Origin: Lunularia cruciata
Lineage: Eukaryota > Streptophyta > Marchantiopsida > Lunulariales > Lunulariaceae
NCBI GenBank assembly: GCA_948567375.1
Contig: OX419762.1
Location: 4,036,001-4,100,000, forward strand
Reading direction: 5' to 3'
DNA length: 64,000 nt
Shown here: one piece after another, positions 1 to 9,515 of the stretch
Numbering within the stretch: the first letter of the stretch is position 1
Layout of the letters: each line of letters opens with the position of its first letter
The notes under the pieces: generated by a model
What the model saw: the letters and a program-made list of their open reading frames with translations, nothing else
Databases searched by the model: none
Told to the model about the DNA's origin: nothing
Position numbers and translations under genes: made by a program

Positions 1-1085
1 GACCAATTCCAGAGGACACCCATATCGGGAGATGATGTTTCAAAAGAAAAATTCCGCCACAGTTTCAGCATCATCTCTGCGAGTTGCTTCCGCTTCAACC
101 ATCTTGGTAGCATAGTCAGTGCAAACCAAAATGTAGCGCTTTCTTGTGACTCGGGTCACTGGTTGAATGGGACCCACAAAATCAATCCCCCATTTCTCAA
201 ATGGGGCCAAAGGCAAAATTGGTCTCAAAGGCCATGGAGAAGTAGCCATCGGCTTCCCCGTTCTCTGACATGCATCACAGCTTCGGATATGAGCATGTAC
301 ATCTTTGTACATGGTAGGCCACCAATACCCTGCCAAAAGAATTTTCTTTACAGTATGCTTCAGAGCATAGTGTCCTCCCAATGCCTCGGAGTGTAAAGGT
401 TCAATTACTCCTCCTACTTCGTATGACTCCAAGCATCGCCGCAGTACTTCGTCTTTGCCCATCTTAAATAAAATGTTGTGTTTAAGCTGGTACGGCCCCA
501 TTTTCCTGAGAAAGACTGCCCGCTGTTCCAGATCCATCCCCTCAGGACAATGGAGAGTATTCAAATAATTATATTCATCTGCATACCTTGTACTTCTCAT
601 TGCTGATAAGTGATACAACTCTTCGTCAGGGAACCGATCGTCAATTTCCCACTCCTGGTCTTGAGTTTCTAACCTGGACAGGAAGTCCATATTCGAATGC
701 GAAGCTCCCTTCCTCACTTGTATAGTATACATGAACTCTTGTAATAACAAGATCCATCTTGCAATTTGTCTTGATAAATCTGCCTTCTTGACCAGATGTT
801 GCAATGCATAATGGTCAACATAGAAGACAAACTCATACCCCAACAAAAAATGACAAAATTTCTTGCAGGCATACACCATTCCGAGTGCTTCTCTTTCAGT
901 CGTCGAATAGTTCTTTTCAGAAACTGAAAGTTGTCGGCTGGCATATTACACCGGGTAGTCCTTCTTCTTCTCGTCCTTCTGACTTAAGACAACCCCGATG
1001 GCCATGGACAAAGTGTCCACATACACATGAAAAGGGATGTCCCAATTCGAGGCCCTCATGACTGGTGCTTCAACCAGTTTCTTCT
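1..1085 (-). pseudogene. RNase H end and integrase start of element 1
   Basis: The longest open stretch is 879-40. It begins in RNase H (ALGMVYACKKFCHFLLG, then a YVDHYALQHL motif where most relatives have TDH). It continues through the integrase zinc-binding H2C2 region (HSEALGGHY ... CDACQRTGK) into the catalytic core start (WGIDFVGPI, then VCTDYATKMVEAEA). A stop at about 38-40 interrupts the core, after which the same frame continues as NIISRYGCPLELV to the window edge. The RNase H N-terminus (1085-880) is in a shifted frame. Integrase joins the cDNA copy to host DNA. The remaining catalytic Asp/Glu residues lie beyond the edge, so integrity cannot be judged. Confidence 0.85.
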
Positions 1086-2173
1086 TCAACACCTGGAAGC
1101 TTCTTCTTGATGTGCTTTCCACAGATAGTCTTCGGATTTCTTCAGAAGCTTTGTAAGTGGTGCAGCAAGCACTGCATAGTTTGACACGAAGCGTCTGTAA
1201 TATCCGACATGTCCCAAGAAGGCTCTCAGCTCCCGGATGTTCCTCGGGGATTCCAAAGCTGAGATTATCTTAACCTTCTCAACATCGACTTCAATACCTC
1301 GGCTTGACACCCGATGCCCTAGAAGAATTCCCTCCTTCATTGCGAAGAAGCATTTCTTCGGGTGTAATGACAAGTCGGCAAAACGACACCTTTCAACCGT
1401 TTGGCAAAGGGAATCTATATGTACATCTCTTTGCCCAAACACACAAAAGTCATCAATAAAAACTTCGACAAATTTGCACAGGAAATCCTTGAAGATCGAA
1501 TTCATCATCCGCTGGAAAGTAGCGGGAGCATTACACAACCCAAAGGGCATTTGATTGTAAGCAAAAGTGCCCCAGTCAGTCGTGAATGTAGTTTTATCCT
1601 TGTCTTCTTCTCGAATGGATACTTGATTGTGCCCTGAAAATCCATCAAGAAAACTATAACAAGGATGCCCAACTACCTGATCTAAAATTGTATCGGTAAA
1701 AGGCAAGGGATGATGATCTTTCCTTCTAACTGCGTTCAATTTTTGGAAGTCTTGGCACACTCGGATCTTCCCTGTTTTCTTCTCTTGGACAATGACAATG
1801 GGAGAGACCCATTCACTGCTTAAGACAGGGAAGATGATTCCGGCCCCTAAGTACTTGTCGATTTCCTCTTTCACCAAAAGTGAGTACTTCGGGTTCAGGC
1901 GGTATTGTCACTGCCGAACCGGAACTGCACCTTGAACCAAATCAATCCGGTGTTCTCCAAATTCTCATGGAATACCCGGCATTTGATCAATCGACCAGGA
2001 AAATACATCCTAGAACTTTATAAACAGGGCAGTGTATCCTGCCAACTCCTCTGAAGTAACTGTCTTCGAGATTTTTAAAATTTTTCCTTCAGTTAGTAAC
2101 ACCTCTTGACAGTCATCGGGGTTGATGACTCCTTCAACATGGCTTACTCGGCTTATCCCGAGGCGAGCGGCCA
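1086..2173 (-). pseudogene. Reverse transcriptase of element 1
   Basis: The open stretch 1877-1086 carries RT motifs in order: VKEEIDKYLGAGII, IRVCQDFQKLNAVRRKDHHP, YSFLDGFSGHNQ, MPFGLCNAPATFQR and the catalytic box VEVFIDDFCVFG, with both aspartates kept. The thumb/connection follows (LGHRVSSRGIEV ... LRAFLGHVGYYRRF). The same frame extends upstream to about 2173 (DVFSWSIDQMPGIP, RLNPKYSLLVKEEID), the usual pol N-terminal extension of the Athila/Tat group, but contains about three stops. The protease frame ends where this extension begins (2174). RT copies the element RNA into DNA inside gag particles. Confidence 0.88.
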
Positions 2174-2797
2174 TCAAAATCCTTCCTCCAAGTCAGGTTC
2201 ACCCGAGGTGAGGTCATATGGATCTTCGTCGTCAACCTCTACCTCGTAGCATTCCAAGTAATTAACTTGGACTTCTTCTTCGGATTCGTCTTCCTCTTTT
2301 GACGAACTTGTTTCCCCGAGATGGGGAACCTTCGTCCAACTCACAGTCACCAGCTTCTGATCTTTGGACGAAATGTCCTTGAATCTTAACTTCTGTTGAT
2401 GCCAATCCACTACAACTCGAGCACTATACAACCAGGGTCTGCCGATCAACAAAGGGTAACCAGTTTTTGTCACTGGTCGCAACACGATGTAATTCAACTT
2501 GAAGGTTACCCCTCCAATGATAGTGGTAATGTTCAACAGCATGCCCAAGGGCCATCTCATGGTTTGGTCGGCAAACTTCAAAACTCGGGGTGTTGGTTCA
2601 AACGTATGATACTCGAGTCGATTTGCCGTATCTTTGGTCATGACATTCACCCCGGACCCAGAGTCAATGGGTATTGATGTGATCATGCACCCTGCAATCT
2701 CCACGTCTACCTCGGGAGATCCCAAATCTTCTTGTTCAATACGATAGATAGCAGGCAGGTCCTTCTTTGACATCGACCTCACCTTCTTGAGGGCCAA
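2174..2797 (-). CDS. Retropepsin-like aspartic protease of element 1
   Basis: The 207-residue frame contains the active-site box SIPIDSGSGVNVM (intact Asp-Ser-Gly near residue 46) and the later LLIGRPWLYSARVVVDWH segment typical of Athila/Tat proteases. An acidic tail (SSSKEEDESEEE) precedes the pol frame. The Met used to delimit it is arbitrary: the reading continues upstream, after one stop near 2800, into the gag-protease linker. The enzyme would cleave the Gag-Pol polyprotein. Catalytic residues look intact although surrounding frames are broken. Confidence 0.85.
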   Translation of the reverse strand: MALKKVRSMSKKDLPAIYRIEQEDLGSPEVDVEIAGCMITSIPIDSGSGVNVMTKDTANRLEYHTFEPTPRVLKFADQTMRWPLGMLLNITTIIGGVTFKLNYIVLRPVTKTGYPLLIGRPWLYSARVVVDWHQQKLRFKDISSKDQKLVTVSWTKVPHLGETSSSKEEDESEEEVQVNYLECYEVEVDDEDPYDLTSGEPDLEEGF

Positions 2798-2803
2798 ATT
2801 AAG

Positions 2804-3943
2804 CTATCTCTTGTACAACTTGTTATCTTCCCACAATTGCTTAAATGTAACATTGGCATTTGTGGTGGCCAAATCGGCTACAATATCATATTGGGGAACT
2901 CCTCCCAATTTGACCGTCTTTGTCTTTGGCTTTGGGTCCGAGGACTCTCCATGTTCCCTCTTGACTTCGGGACGCTTCAAAATGGTGACGGACTTGCTGA
3001 TAGCCTTAACCCGAGCTTCCTCGGGTTGGCCCACCTTGGCTTGGATCAGACCCTTTACTTCGGATTGGATGTCCGCCAGAAAAATTGGAGACTTTGTCTT
3101 TGTCTCTTCTTCCAAACTCAGTTCTCGAGTCCTGAGTAATGCCTCCATTAATTCTTTCTACAAGGCTTTAGCTTTAGCTTTCACGAGGATCTTTTCCTCC
3201 TTGGCCAAAAGAATGGCTTTTGGGCGCTGTCTCTTTGCCTTTCGGGAAGACGACGAGGTTGTACTCAGTTCTTCGGGATCACGCTTCTTCTTGCTGGAGC
3301 GTGTCTCAACTTTCAAAACTTCAAGGTCTGGCCATTCTCCTTCTGAGGCCGGACTCCCTTCTTGAGGTCTTTCTTCCTCAAGCGTAATACAATTTACATT
3401 CGTATCCCCCTTCGGCTGAAGTGCTGCACGCTCAGCGGGGGTCTGTACATATTTTACAGGCGGCTTCGGGTTCGGTGGGTGAGGGCATTGGTTGCCCGTA
3501 TGCCCCGATCCTTTACAATTTCCACACAGGGGAACGTACCCAATTTGCCTTCTTGGCTTGGGACAATTTGGAGACCAATGTCCCATCAAGCCACAATTAA
3601 CACAAGCTCTGGGTGCAACATTCTGAGGGTGATTTTGGTTGCTCATCAGTGGTCTTCACAGAGGAGCATTGGGGTTATACTCTCTGGGTCCAAACCTCGG
3701 ACCTTGATATGATGTGCTCGGTTGAGGCAGTACTTCCTGAGTTTGGTACACCGCCTCTTTGTCCTCGTCTTGGTTCCATCCCGGAACCCAATCAATTTGC
3801 TGCACCGGGAATGCATTACGAGTATTGCATTCTGTGTTGGCGTGGCCAGATTTGCCACATGCGGTGCACCACACATTAGATCGTCCGAATGTTGGGGCCT
3901 TTCTTTGGTCCTTAGCCCCAATCATCTGGATCTTGAAATCCAA
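2804..3943 (-). pseudogene. Gag nucleocapsid and gag-protease linker of element 1, three zinc knuckles
   Basis: Three consecutive pieces in different frames or separated by stops (3943-3656, 3646-3158, 3148-2804). They carry three CCHC zinc knuckles of spacing C-x2-C-x4-H-x4-C: CTACGKSGHANTEC, CVNCGLMGHWSPNC and CGNCKGSGHTGNQC. Zinc knuckles bind the element RNA for packaging. A basic, Ser-rich stretch (SSKKKRDPEELSTTSSSS) follows. The 3148-2804 piece ends in VPQYDIVADLATTNANVTFKQL, the linker normally found just before the Athila/Tat protease. Frame breaks near 3650 and 3150 show decay. Confidence 0.82.
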
Positions 3944-5202
3944 AAACTCCTTGATGAGGCATCTAGCTTTGTATCCGCCTTATGTACACTCTTGGCTGGA
4001 GGAGTCACTGGTTTCTTGCCTCCACGTCTTCTGATTCGTCTTGGCTTTGATTCTTCTTTGGATTCCGAAGAAGAGCTCGAAGACGTAGAGGATTCGTCTG
4101 AAGAAGGGGAGGTGTTGCGTGAAGCTCTCCTTCTGGGCTTCTTGCCTTTCTTCTCCTGATTTCTCTGGTTACCAGCAGAGTGAGAGTGGGCCGCTTCATA
4201 ACGAGCAGCATGTTTGAGTACTTTGTCCAGGGAAGGTACGTTCCTCTCCCTGGCAAAGATTTGTATCTCTAGTGAAAGGCCCCCGAGGAACCAGGTAATG
4301 GCTTGGGCATCAGAGTATCCCACCACCCCCGATTGCTTGGGTACTCGGTTCAATAGTGCCATGAACCGCTCAGAGTAGTCCCTCAACTTCTCCTTCTTGC
4401 CCCGGTCCAAATCATTGAGTGCCGCAAAGACACTTGTATCATAGTCAACCTCCCGGAATCGTTCCAGGAAGTTGTTTCTCAAGTCCGCCCAGTCCGATGG
4501 TACAAACCCCTTCTGAGTCACATGGGTGTACCAGCTCCAAGCTTTCTTGCGGAGCAGACTTGGGAAAATTCTCAGTCGATCCACCGAGTCATGCTCCTTG
4601 TTAGCAAAGGAGATGACTTTGAATTCTTCGATGAATTCATCGGGGTCTTTGTCTTGTTCTGTCCCCTTATACTTCTGATAGGCGTGTCGGGTGACAAGGA
4701 GTGAAGTCATTGTTCGATGCACTGGGATTGGCTGACGTAATGTGGAACTTGACGGAACGGAAGAATTGGCTGGAATTGACGCCGTGTTGTCAGCCCAAGG
4801 ATTCCAATTTGTCAAATTCAAAGTAGGGTCTTCTTTGACAATTTCTGCTATGAGGATGTCAACTTCAACCCGAGTGGAAGATTCAGGATCAACACCTCCG
4901 ATGGGTTCTTCAAAATTCCTTCGGGACAACCAAGGAATCATTAATAGAAGATGTTGACACTCATCTTCAGTAAGTGTTCGTGCTGTCTTTTCTTGAACAA
5001 AGGTCTTCAAGGACACAACTTCCTTTACAGCTCTAGGGGAAGTTGGTGTACTGGGCTGCAATGCATATGTTTGCCCACTTGATTCTTTCTTCTTCTTGGA
5101 AGAAGAAGGAGATGCGAAGTAGCCTTGCCAACCGCCTTCGTGTTTCTTGTGGTCAAGTTCTCGCAGGGCTTCTTGCACTTTGTGAAGGAGTTGAAACTCC
5201 AA
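3922..5202 (-). CDS. Gag capsid region of element 1
   Basis: A 426-residue frame. Residues about 165-330 show the retrotransposon gag core (DPDEFIEEFKVISFANKE, KKAWSWYTHVTQKGF, WADLRNNFLERFREVDY, LRDYSERFMALLNRVPK, AITWFLGGLSLEIQ). The C-terminus is basic and Ser-rich (KKGKKPRRRASRN, DESSTSSSSSSES). The N-terminal part is unique to this element. It lies directly downstream of the primer-binding site. Upstream frames start close to the site (EVEEYKAKLETGYQRN), so the true gag start may be nearer 5379 with breaks since. Capsid protein forms the particle in which reverse transcription occurs. Confidence 0.85.
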   Translation of the reverse strand: MEFQLLHKVQEALRELDHKKHEGGWQGYFASPSSSKKKKESSGQTYALQPSTPTSPRAVKEVVSLKTFVQEKTARTLTEDECQHLLLMIPWLSRRNFEEPIGGVDPESSTRVEVDILIAEIVKEDPTLNLTNWNPWADNTASIPANSSVPSSSTLRQPIPVHRTMTSLLVTRHAYQKYKGTEQDKDPDEFIEEFKVISFANKEHDSVDRLRIFPSLLRKKAWSWYTHVTQKGFVPSDWADLRNNFLERFREVDYDTSVFAALNDLDRGKKEKLRDYSERFMALLNRVPKQSGVVGYSDAQAITWFLGGLSLEIQIFARERNVPSLDKVLKHAARYEAAHSHSAGNQRNQEKKGKKPRRRASRNTSPSSDESSTSSSSSSESKEESKPRRIRRRGGKKPVTPPAKSVHKADTKLDASSRSFWISRSR

Positions 5203-5379
5203 CGCCTCTCGTTCAGTTTTGTCAACGATGGATGGGACGTTAAGACATTCGTCTTCTTCATGCTGAAGTGCTCGTCTTCAAGCTCTCTCTTCTCATTGTT
5301 CTTTCAATGCAGACATTCATATTGCGTTGATACCCAGTTTCCAATTTGGCTTTGTATTCTTCCACTTCCGAGATTTGTA

Positions 5380-5397
5380 TCCCCGGCAGCGGCGCCA
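5380..5397 (-). other. Primer-binding site, tRNA-Asp type
   Basis: On the minus strand the sequence reads TGGCGCCGCTGCCGGGGA. It matches the complement of the plant tRNA-Asp(GUC) 3' end in 17 of 18 positions, judged from memory of that tRNA. Seven bases separate it from the LTR end at 5405. A tRNA-Asp primer is usual for Athila-type elements. It fixes the LTR edge and shows that the long frame to its right lies inside the LTR, not between LTR and gag. Confidence 0.88.
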
Positions 5398-6070
5398 AAA
5401 ACCATATGACAACCCGGCAAATATCACTTTTGCGGTAATCAGGTAAGTAAAGTTTGTTCTCGCAGAGATACGAGTCAGAATTGGTCAAATACGAAGCAAA
5501 GTAACAATTTCAGTTCTTCTTGGTTATGTCTTTAATCTCTCAGGTAGAAACCACACCCAGAAGAGAGTAACAAGCACTGATTCGCAGTCTTGTCACAAAT
5601 TAACACTCCATAATCACAACTCCATCAAATCTTTCCAAACAATCTTGATTGTGATGATTCAGGCTCTCCCGAAAATGGCACTTCATTGCAAAACAACTTC
5701 ACCTTAGAATTGTGTTCCACCCCTCCATTGAAGGCACAACTTCCTTGATTGAAATTGCTTCACATCAACCTTGCACTGCACTCACAAATGCAGAATACTA
5801 CCAACACTACAATTCCTCTCAGATTTATCAAGGCATTGCTTTGATTGCACTTCACTCACGATCAAACACACAAAATGAAGATCAAGGCTGTGGAATCCAA
5901 CATCCAACAAGCACTCTGACTTGCACTTCAATTTCTCCAAACACTCACAAACACAATTGCAAAATTGATACTCAAAATCAAGCTCAAGCGACGAGCACTG
6001 CTTCACAGCACTTCGCTTTATCTATTCTCAGAAATAATGAGCACTGAACAACAATTTCCTACGAATGCCA

Positions 6071-6081
6071 CTCTTAAATAG
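6071..6081 (-). promoter_or_regulatory. TATA box of the giant LTR (retroviral promoter)
   Basis: Minus-strand CTATTTAAGAG is conserved, with flanks GCTTCA and TGGCATT, at the same distance from the LTR end in the solo LTR (15486-15496). It lies about 115 bp downstream of the stop codon of the LTR-encoded frame. The frame is therefore in U3, and R/U5 occupies about 5405-6045. Confidence 0.65.
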
Positions 6082-6196
6082 TGAAGCAATCGACAGTTCT
6101 AACAACTATACCGTTCTACAACAACTGTTCTAACCTACAGATCCAAAATGACAATGCACCTCTTCATATCTGCCCCTTCAAATCTCAAATCGGTTA

Positions 6197-8633
6197 CTAA
6201 TCCGATCCGATGTCTACTTCTTCCTTGGCCTTCAAACCCAAACCCAAAGTAATCTTACTTCCTACTACATTTTCCTCGGGTTTCACATCTCCTACTTCTT
6301 CTACCAGATCCAGTAATTCTCTTTCTTGATCTGAAATTGCACTAGTGGGTAATCTATCTAACCCTTCATCCTTCGACCCACTCTTCTCTAATGTCTTTGA
6401 GGGCAACTCCAAAGACATTTGGATTCCTATGTTATCTACTTTGGGTTTTGCCTTAACATCCTGCCGAAGCTTTTCTAACTCTATTCTCACTAAGTCTAAT
6501 CTAAATGCAATATTGTCTTCTACTTCTAAGATCTTCCTGTCTACATGAGTTCTAAGACTAGTTAACAAGGCATTCAAATTAGTGTCCTTCGCTTGTCTTT
6601 GCCTCGTCTCCTGCACCAACAACTTCAACTCATGTAGTCGCGCTTCTTCAATTCAAACGCTGGCTTCTGTACTTAACATTGCGTTCACTCTGAGGATTAT
6701 TTCCTTCAATGGCTCCAATCTTGTCTTTTGTTCTCATTCCCAATCTGCAAGCCATTCCTCTCTGTACATCGCCAACTCTTTGTCGAACTTGGCCTTCAGC
6801 GCTTCCTTCTCTTTCTCCTTTTGTACGATTTTCTCTTCCTGATTACGAAGTAACTCTCGTAATCTCTCTTCTTCTCTATACCGTGTAGCCAACTCTCTTT
6901 GCCAGAGTTGCTTCTTCTCCTCCATACTCTCCATCACTCGATCAAGCTCTTGGTCCTTTGATGCTACCCTCGCCATAGCATGGATAAGCTCTACTCTTGA
7001 ATCAGCAAACTGCTACTTCAAGATTTCGTGCTCCGCTACTTGTCTCTCCCTTGCAATGTCACTCTTCCTCGCAAGATCCTCTCAATAACTCACTTCTCTC
7101 TTCAGGTCTTCAATTACCTGACTTCTCTCTACTACTTCCGCTTGCAATACTTCTCTCTCTTCCTCACCTCGGGTTACACTCTTCTTCAACTCCGAGTTCT
7201 CTTCTTCTAATCTTGATAAGACCTGCAAAACAGTCTTTACCTCTGGACAAGTAGACTGCATCTCCTTCTTCTTCTGTTCCAACTTCACCAACAGCGGGCA
7301 CACTACTTCTTGCAGGTAATCTACTCCATTACTGGCAACTTCTTCCTCCCGCGGATTGGTCTCTCTTCTCTCTTTGTGTTCTCCTGATACTCACCTTCTT
7401 CTCTGGAGTCTTCGTATCGGAATCGACGCCTCACTACCCGAGCTTTCTTCTACCTCTTCCTTCACTCTACTCAGCCCCGCTTCACACTTTGCCTTACGTC
7501 TCGAGCGAACTCCTTGCTGTATTGCGATCTTCTTCTCCTCTAGCACCGGTACTTTGTCTTCTAGCGCCGCATTGTCTTCGGCTTCTACTTCAGCTTGCAC
7601 TTCTTCTTTGTATTCTTCCGCCGCTGGTGCCAAGGTCATTTCTCCACCATCTTCACTGTCACTACTAGTATCTCCACTCTATAGTGTCAGCTCAGGTTCC
7701 TCCTCACATTCCGAGTCCTCCGTTTTTGAGCTTGGCTTCTCCTTCTGAGTCTTCATCTTCTGACTCAATCACCACCATCCCTTGCCTCGGGTTATTTTTC
7801 AGCATCTTCCGAGGTTTCTTGTTTTCTTTGGCTTCTGCTTGCCGAGTTCTCTTCTTTGTCGGGGTACTTACTATGACCTCCACGTTTTTCCCTGTCTTCG
7901 CATAGTAGTCGTCCGTGCTCCGGATTTGGAGAATGTATTGCTGCTCCTCCGTGTAGACTTCTCTTCTCAAGTCAGGATGAAAATGAGACACCATTCTATT
8001 GCGCTTCGCCAAATTGAGCAAATTCAACCCGAGGTAGAAATGTGCAGCAAATGGTACGATGTAGTGTGGAGGCGACTTATCCCGCAGATTCCACACCATC
8101 TGCCTTGTTCTCCCGTGAAAACACCTTGCCCAATTGATCGGTTCTCCTGCAAATAACTTGTAAAAGAACACCGCTTGGTGCTTCATCACATAAGTGGTTC
8201 TCTCCGGCTTCAGGATGGCCATTAGTGCACTCACAATTCCTCTCCTCATAGGGTCTTTGTAGCTCTCAACTTTGTACCCATTCTTCGTTCTCTTCAACAA
8301 GAAGGCATCTCTCACCTCCTGTGTTTCTTGGGCTATCTCTCCTTTCCCCAAGAACGTGGCTCCCTGCTCCGAACCCGCCTCCTTCTCGAGTACGAGTCTC
8401 CAATCCGACTCTGTCCAGCGAGCCAGATTTCCTCTCTTCCCTTCTTCCTCGGGACCATCGAGACATTTACTCTCGATGATTTCTATCATGAATCCTGGAA
8501 AACTTACGTTCCAGTTCCATGCCAGAAAAGTGATCCAAAGTCGGCTCAAGACTTCGATCCTTGCTACTACATCTATTCTCCGAATCGCATGATTTCTCAC
8601 TGCAAATTCAGAGTTTTTCTTCCCTCCTCCCAT
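6197..8633 (-). pseudogene. U3-encoded accessory protein gene of the giant LTR: globular domain plus coiled coil
   Basis: A frame of about 812 codons, now with one frameshift near 7720 and six in-frame stops (near 7680, 7390, 7082, 7016, 6734 and 6656). All six are TGA or TAG and fit C-to-T change of CGA or CAG. The N-terminal 310 residues (8633-7704) are open and hold a globular domain with motifs AVFFYKLFAGEPINWARCF and VPFAAHFYLGLNLL. Next come a basic patch (PTKKRTRQAEAKENKKPRK), an acidic linker (ESEDEDSEGE, EEYKEEVQAEVEAED) and about 450 residues of Glu/Lys/Leu-rich coiled coil. It ends VTLGLGL-like, then VDIGSD. It shares strand and transcriptional sense with the element. The domain layout recalls plant retrotransposon accessory proteins such as the ATHILA ORF1 or 'putative plant transposon protein' families, but I cannot confirm membership. 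Relatives occur at 24060-25760 and 37064-39720. Confidence 0.75.
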
Positions 8634-8790
8634 CTTTTATGCTTTTTTACTGTCTCTTGATTTCTCTCTCGCGACTTCTCCCTTGCACACTAACCCAAGT
8701 ACAACTCTATTTCCCTTTCCCCGATCACTTGCAAGACGACTTCTCAATGGCGAAGGAAAATTGCTCGACATTTCATCGTTGCAGTTTTGA

Positions 8791-8798
8791 TTTTTATA
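8791..8798 (-). promoter_or_regulatory. Candidate TATA box for the LTR-encoded gene
   Basis: Minus-strand CTCTATAAAAATC, core TATAAAAA, lies 158 bp upstream of the ATG at 8633. That would leave a leader of roughly 130 bases. It is the best TATA match between the LTR outer end and the frame. It is separate from the TATA box that precedes R, so the LTR may hold two transcription units. No transcript evidence is available. Confidence 0.45.
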
Positions 8799-9184
8799 GA
8801 GTTGCACTTCTTCGTCTTCCGTCGCTTTGAGTTTCTACCGAGAAATCACACCTCCTGCATGCACCTGTCATTGTCAATCAACCTTTGTGCGTATGAGCCG
8901 CTTGTTTTGAAACGGCCCCTTCTTGAATTTCTTGCCCCGACGAAAGGTTGTTAGACTGTCTTTGCCTCGGGTTGAGCTCCCCTTGATCCGAAGACAATTT
9001 ACTTCATATTGTATGCTGACACGGCATTTCCAAGTACTTTGCCTTATGACCCGAAGTCACTTTACTTTGGGTTTCATCCCAAAGACAATTTTCTTTGCCT
9101 TCTTTGGCCATACAGGTGCAATCCGACTTCTCTATACACTTCTTCTCCTTTATTTTGAAAAAAACAAAAAATGTGGGCACCACA

Positions 9185-9515
9185 TCTACACTGCAAAAGT
9201 GTGTAGCTCTGTCTACTATAGAAGCTAAGTATGTAGCAAAAGCAATGAAGGAAGCTATCTCGTTGGATAGGCTTATCATAGGGATGGGATTGACTCATGG
9301 TATTGTGAATGTATATTGTGATAGCCAAAGTGCTTTACTTCTAGCTATGAATCAGGTAATGGATAGTAGAGTGAAGCACATCAACATCATGTTTTGTTTT
9401 CTCAGACAAGCTATGTCTAATAATATGATTGAGTTAGTCAAGATTGACAGTAAACTCAATCTTGTTGATGCTTTTACAAAAGTGATATCTTTGGAAAGTT
9501 TTTTGAGACATCATG
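9185..9515 (+). pseudogene. Ty1/copia RNase H fragment
   Basis: Plus-strand reading LQKCVALSTIEAKYVA is followed by DSQSALLLAMN and VKHINIMFCFLRQ, then LVDAFTKVISLESFLRHH. These are the C-terminal RNase H landmarks of Ty1/copia polyproteins (usually LSTTEAEY, CDSQSA, HIDVRYHF, DxxTK). The left side is cut by element 1, exactly before LQKC. The right side is cut by the 5' LTR of element 2 at 9516, which supplies the final Val and stop. It is the host site of two independent insertions, hence older than both. Confidence 0.85.

Larger units (their letters stand above)
1..9184 (-). mobile_element. Athila/Tat-like Ty3/gypsy retrotransposon, 5' two thirds (element 1)
   Basis: Reading leftward on the minus strand the order is a 3.8-kb LTR (9184-5405), a primer-binding site complementary to tRNA-Asp, gag, aspartic protease, reverse transcriptase, RNase H and the start of integrase, which runs off the window. 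The order protease-RT-RNase H-integrase makes it Ty3/gypsy. RT motifs such as YSFLDGFSGHNQ and MPFGLCNAPATFQR, protease motif LIGRPWL and integrase motif WGIDFVGPI are typical of the Athila/Tat branch. No chromodomain part is visible. It is inserted in a Ty1/copia RNase H sequence at 9185. The expected 5-bp target duplication on the right is TCTAC (9185-9189); its partner lies outside the window. Frames are broken by several stops and shifts, so this copy is probably inactive. Confidence 0.9.
5405..9184 (-). repeat. Giant 5' LTR of element 1 (about 3.78 kb)
   Basis: The minus-strand start is TGTGGTGCCCACATTTTTTG (ends at 9184) and the end is ...CCGGGTTGTCATA (5405). The boundaries are supported by a solo LTR at 14195-16164 with proven target duplications, which starts TGTGGAATACACATTTTTC and ends GGGTTGTCACA. 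The last 790 bp align colinearly between the two. The inner end abuts the tRNA-Asp site and the outer end abuts a broken copia gene. The LTR contains a long frame (8633-6197), then a TATA box (6081-6071) and about 650 bp of R/U5. Most plant LTRs are a few hundred bases to about 2 kb, so this is very large. Confidence 0.85.

Noticed and set aside
2787-3365. A 192-residue plus-strand frame
   Set aside because: It is antisense to gag of element 1, whose zinc knuckles and protease linker are unmistakable on the minus strand; no domain is seen in the plus reading.
5380-5397. Possible tRNA-Asp gene fragment
   Set aside because: Only the 3' 18 bases match and no cloverleaf surrounds them; its place between LTR and gag makes it a primer-binding site. 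The same applies to the initiator tRNA-Met-like 12-15-mers.
7356-7748. Ser-rich plus-strand frame
   Set aside because: Antisense of the acidic and coiled-coil coding region of the LTR gene (GAA/GAG read as TTC/CTC).
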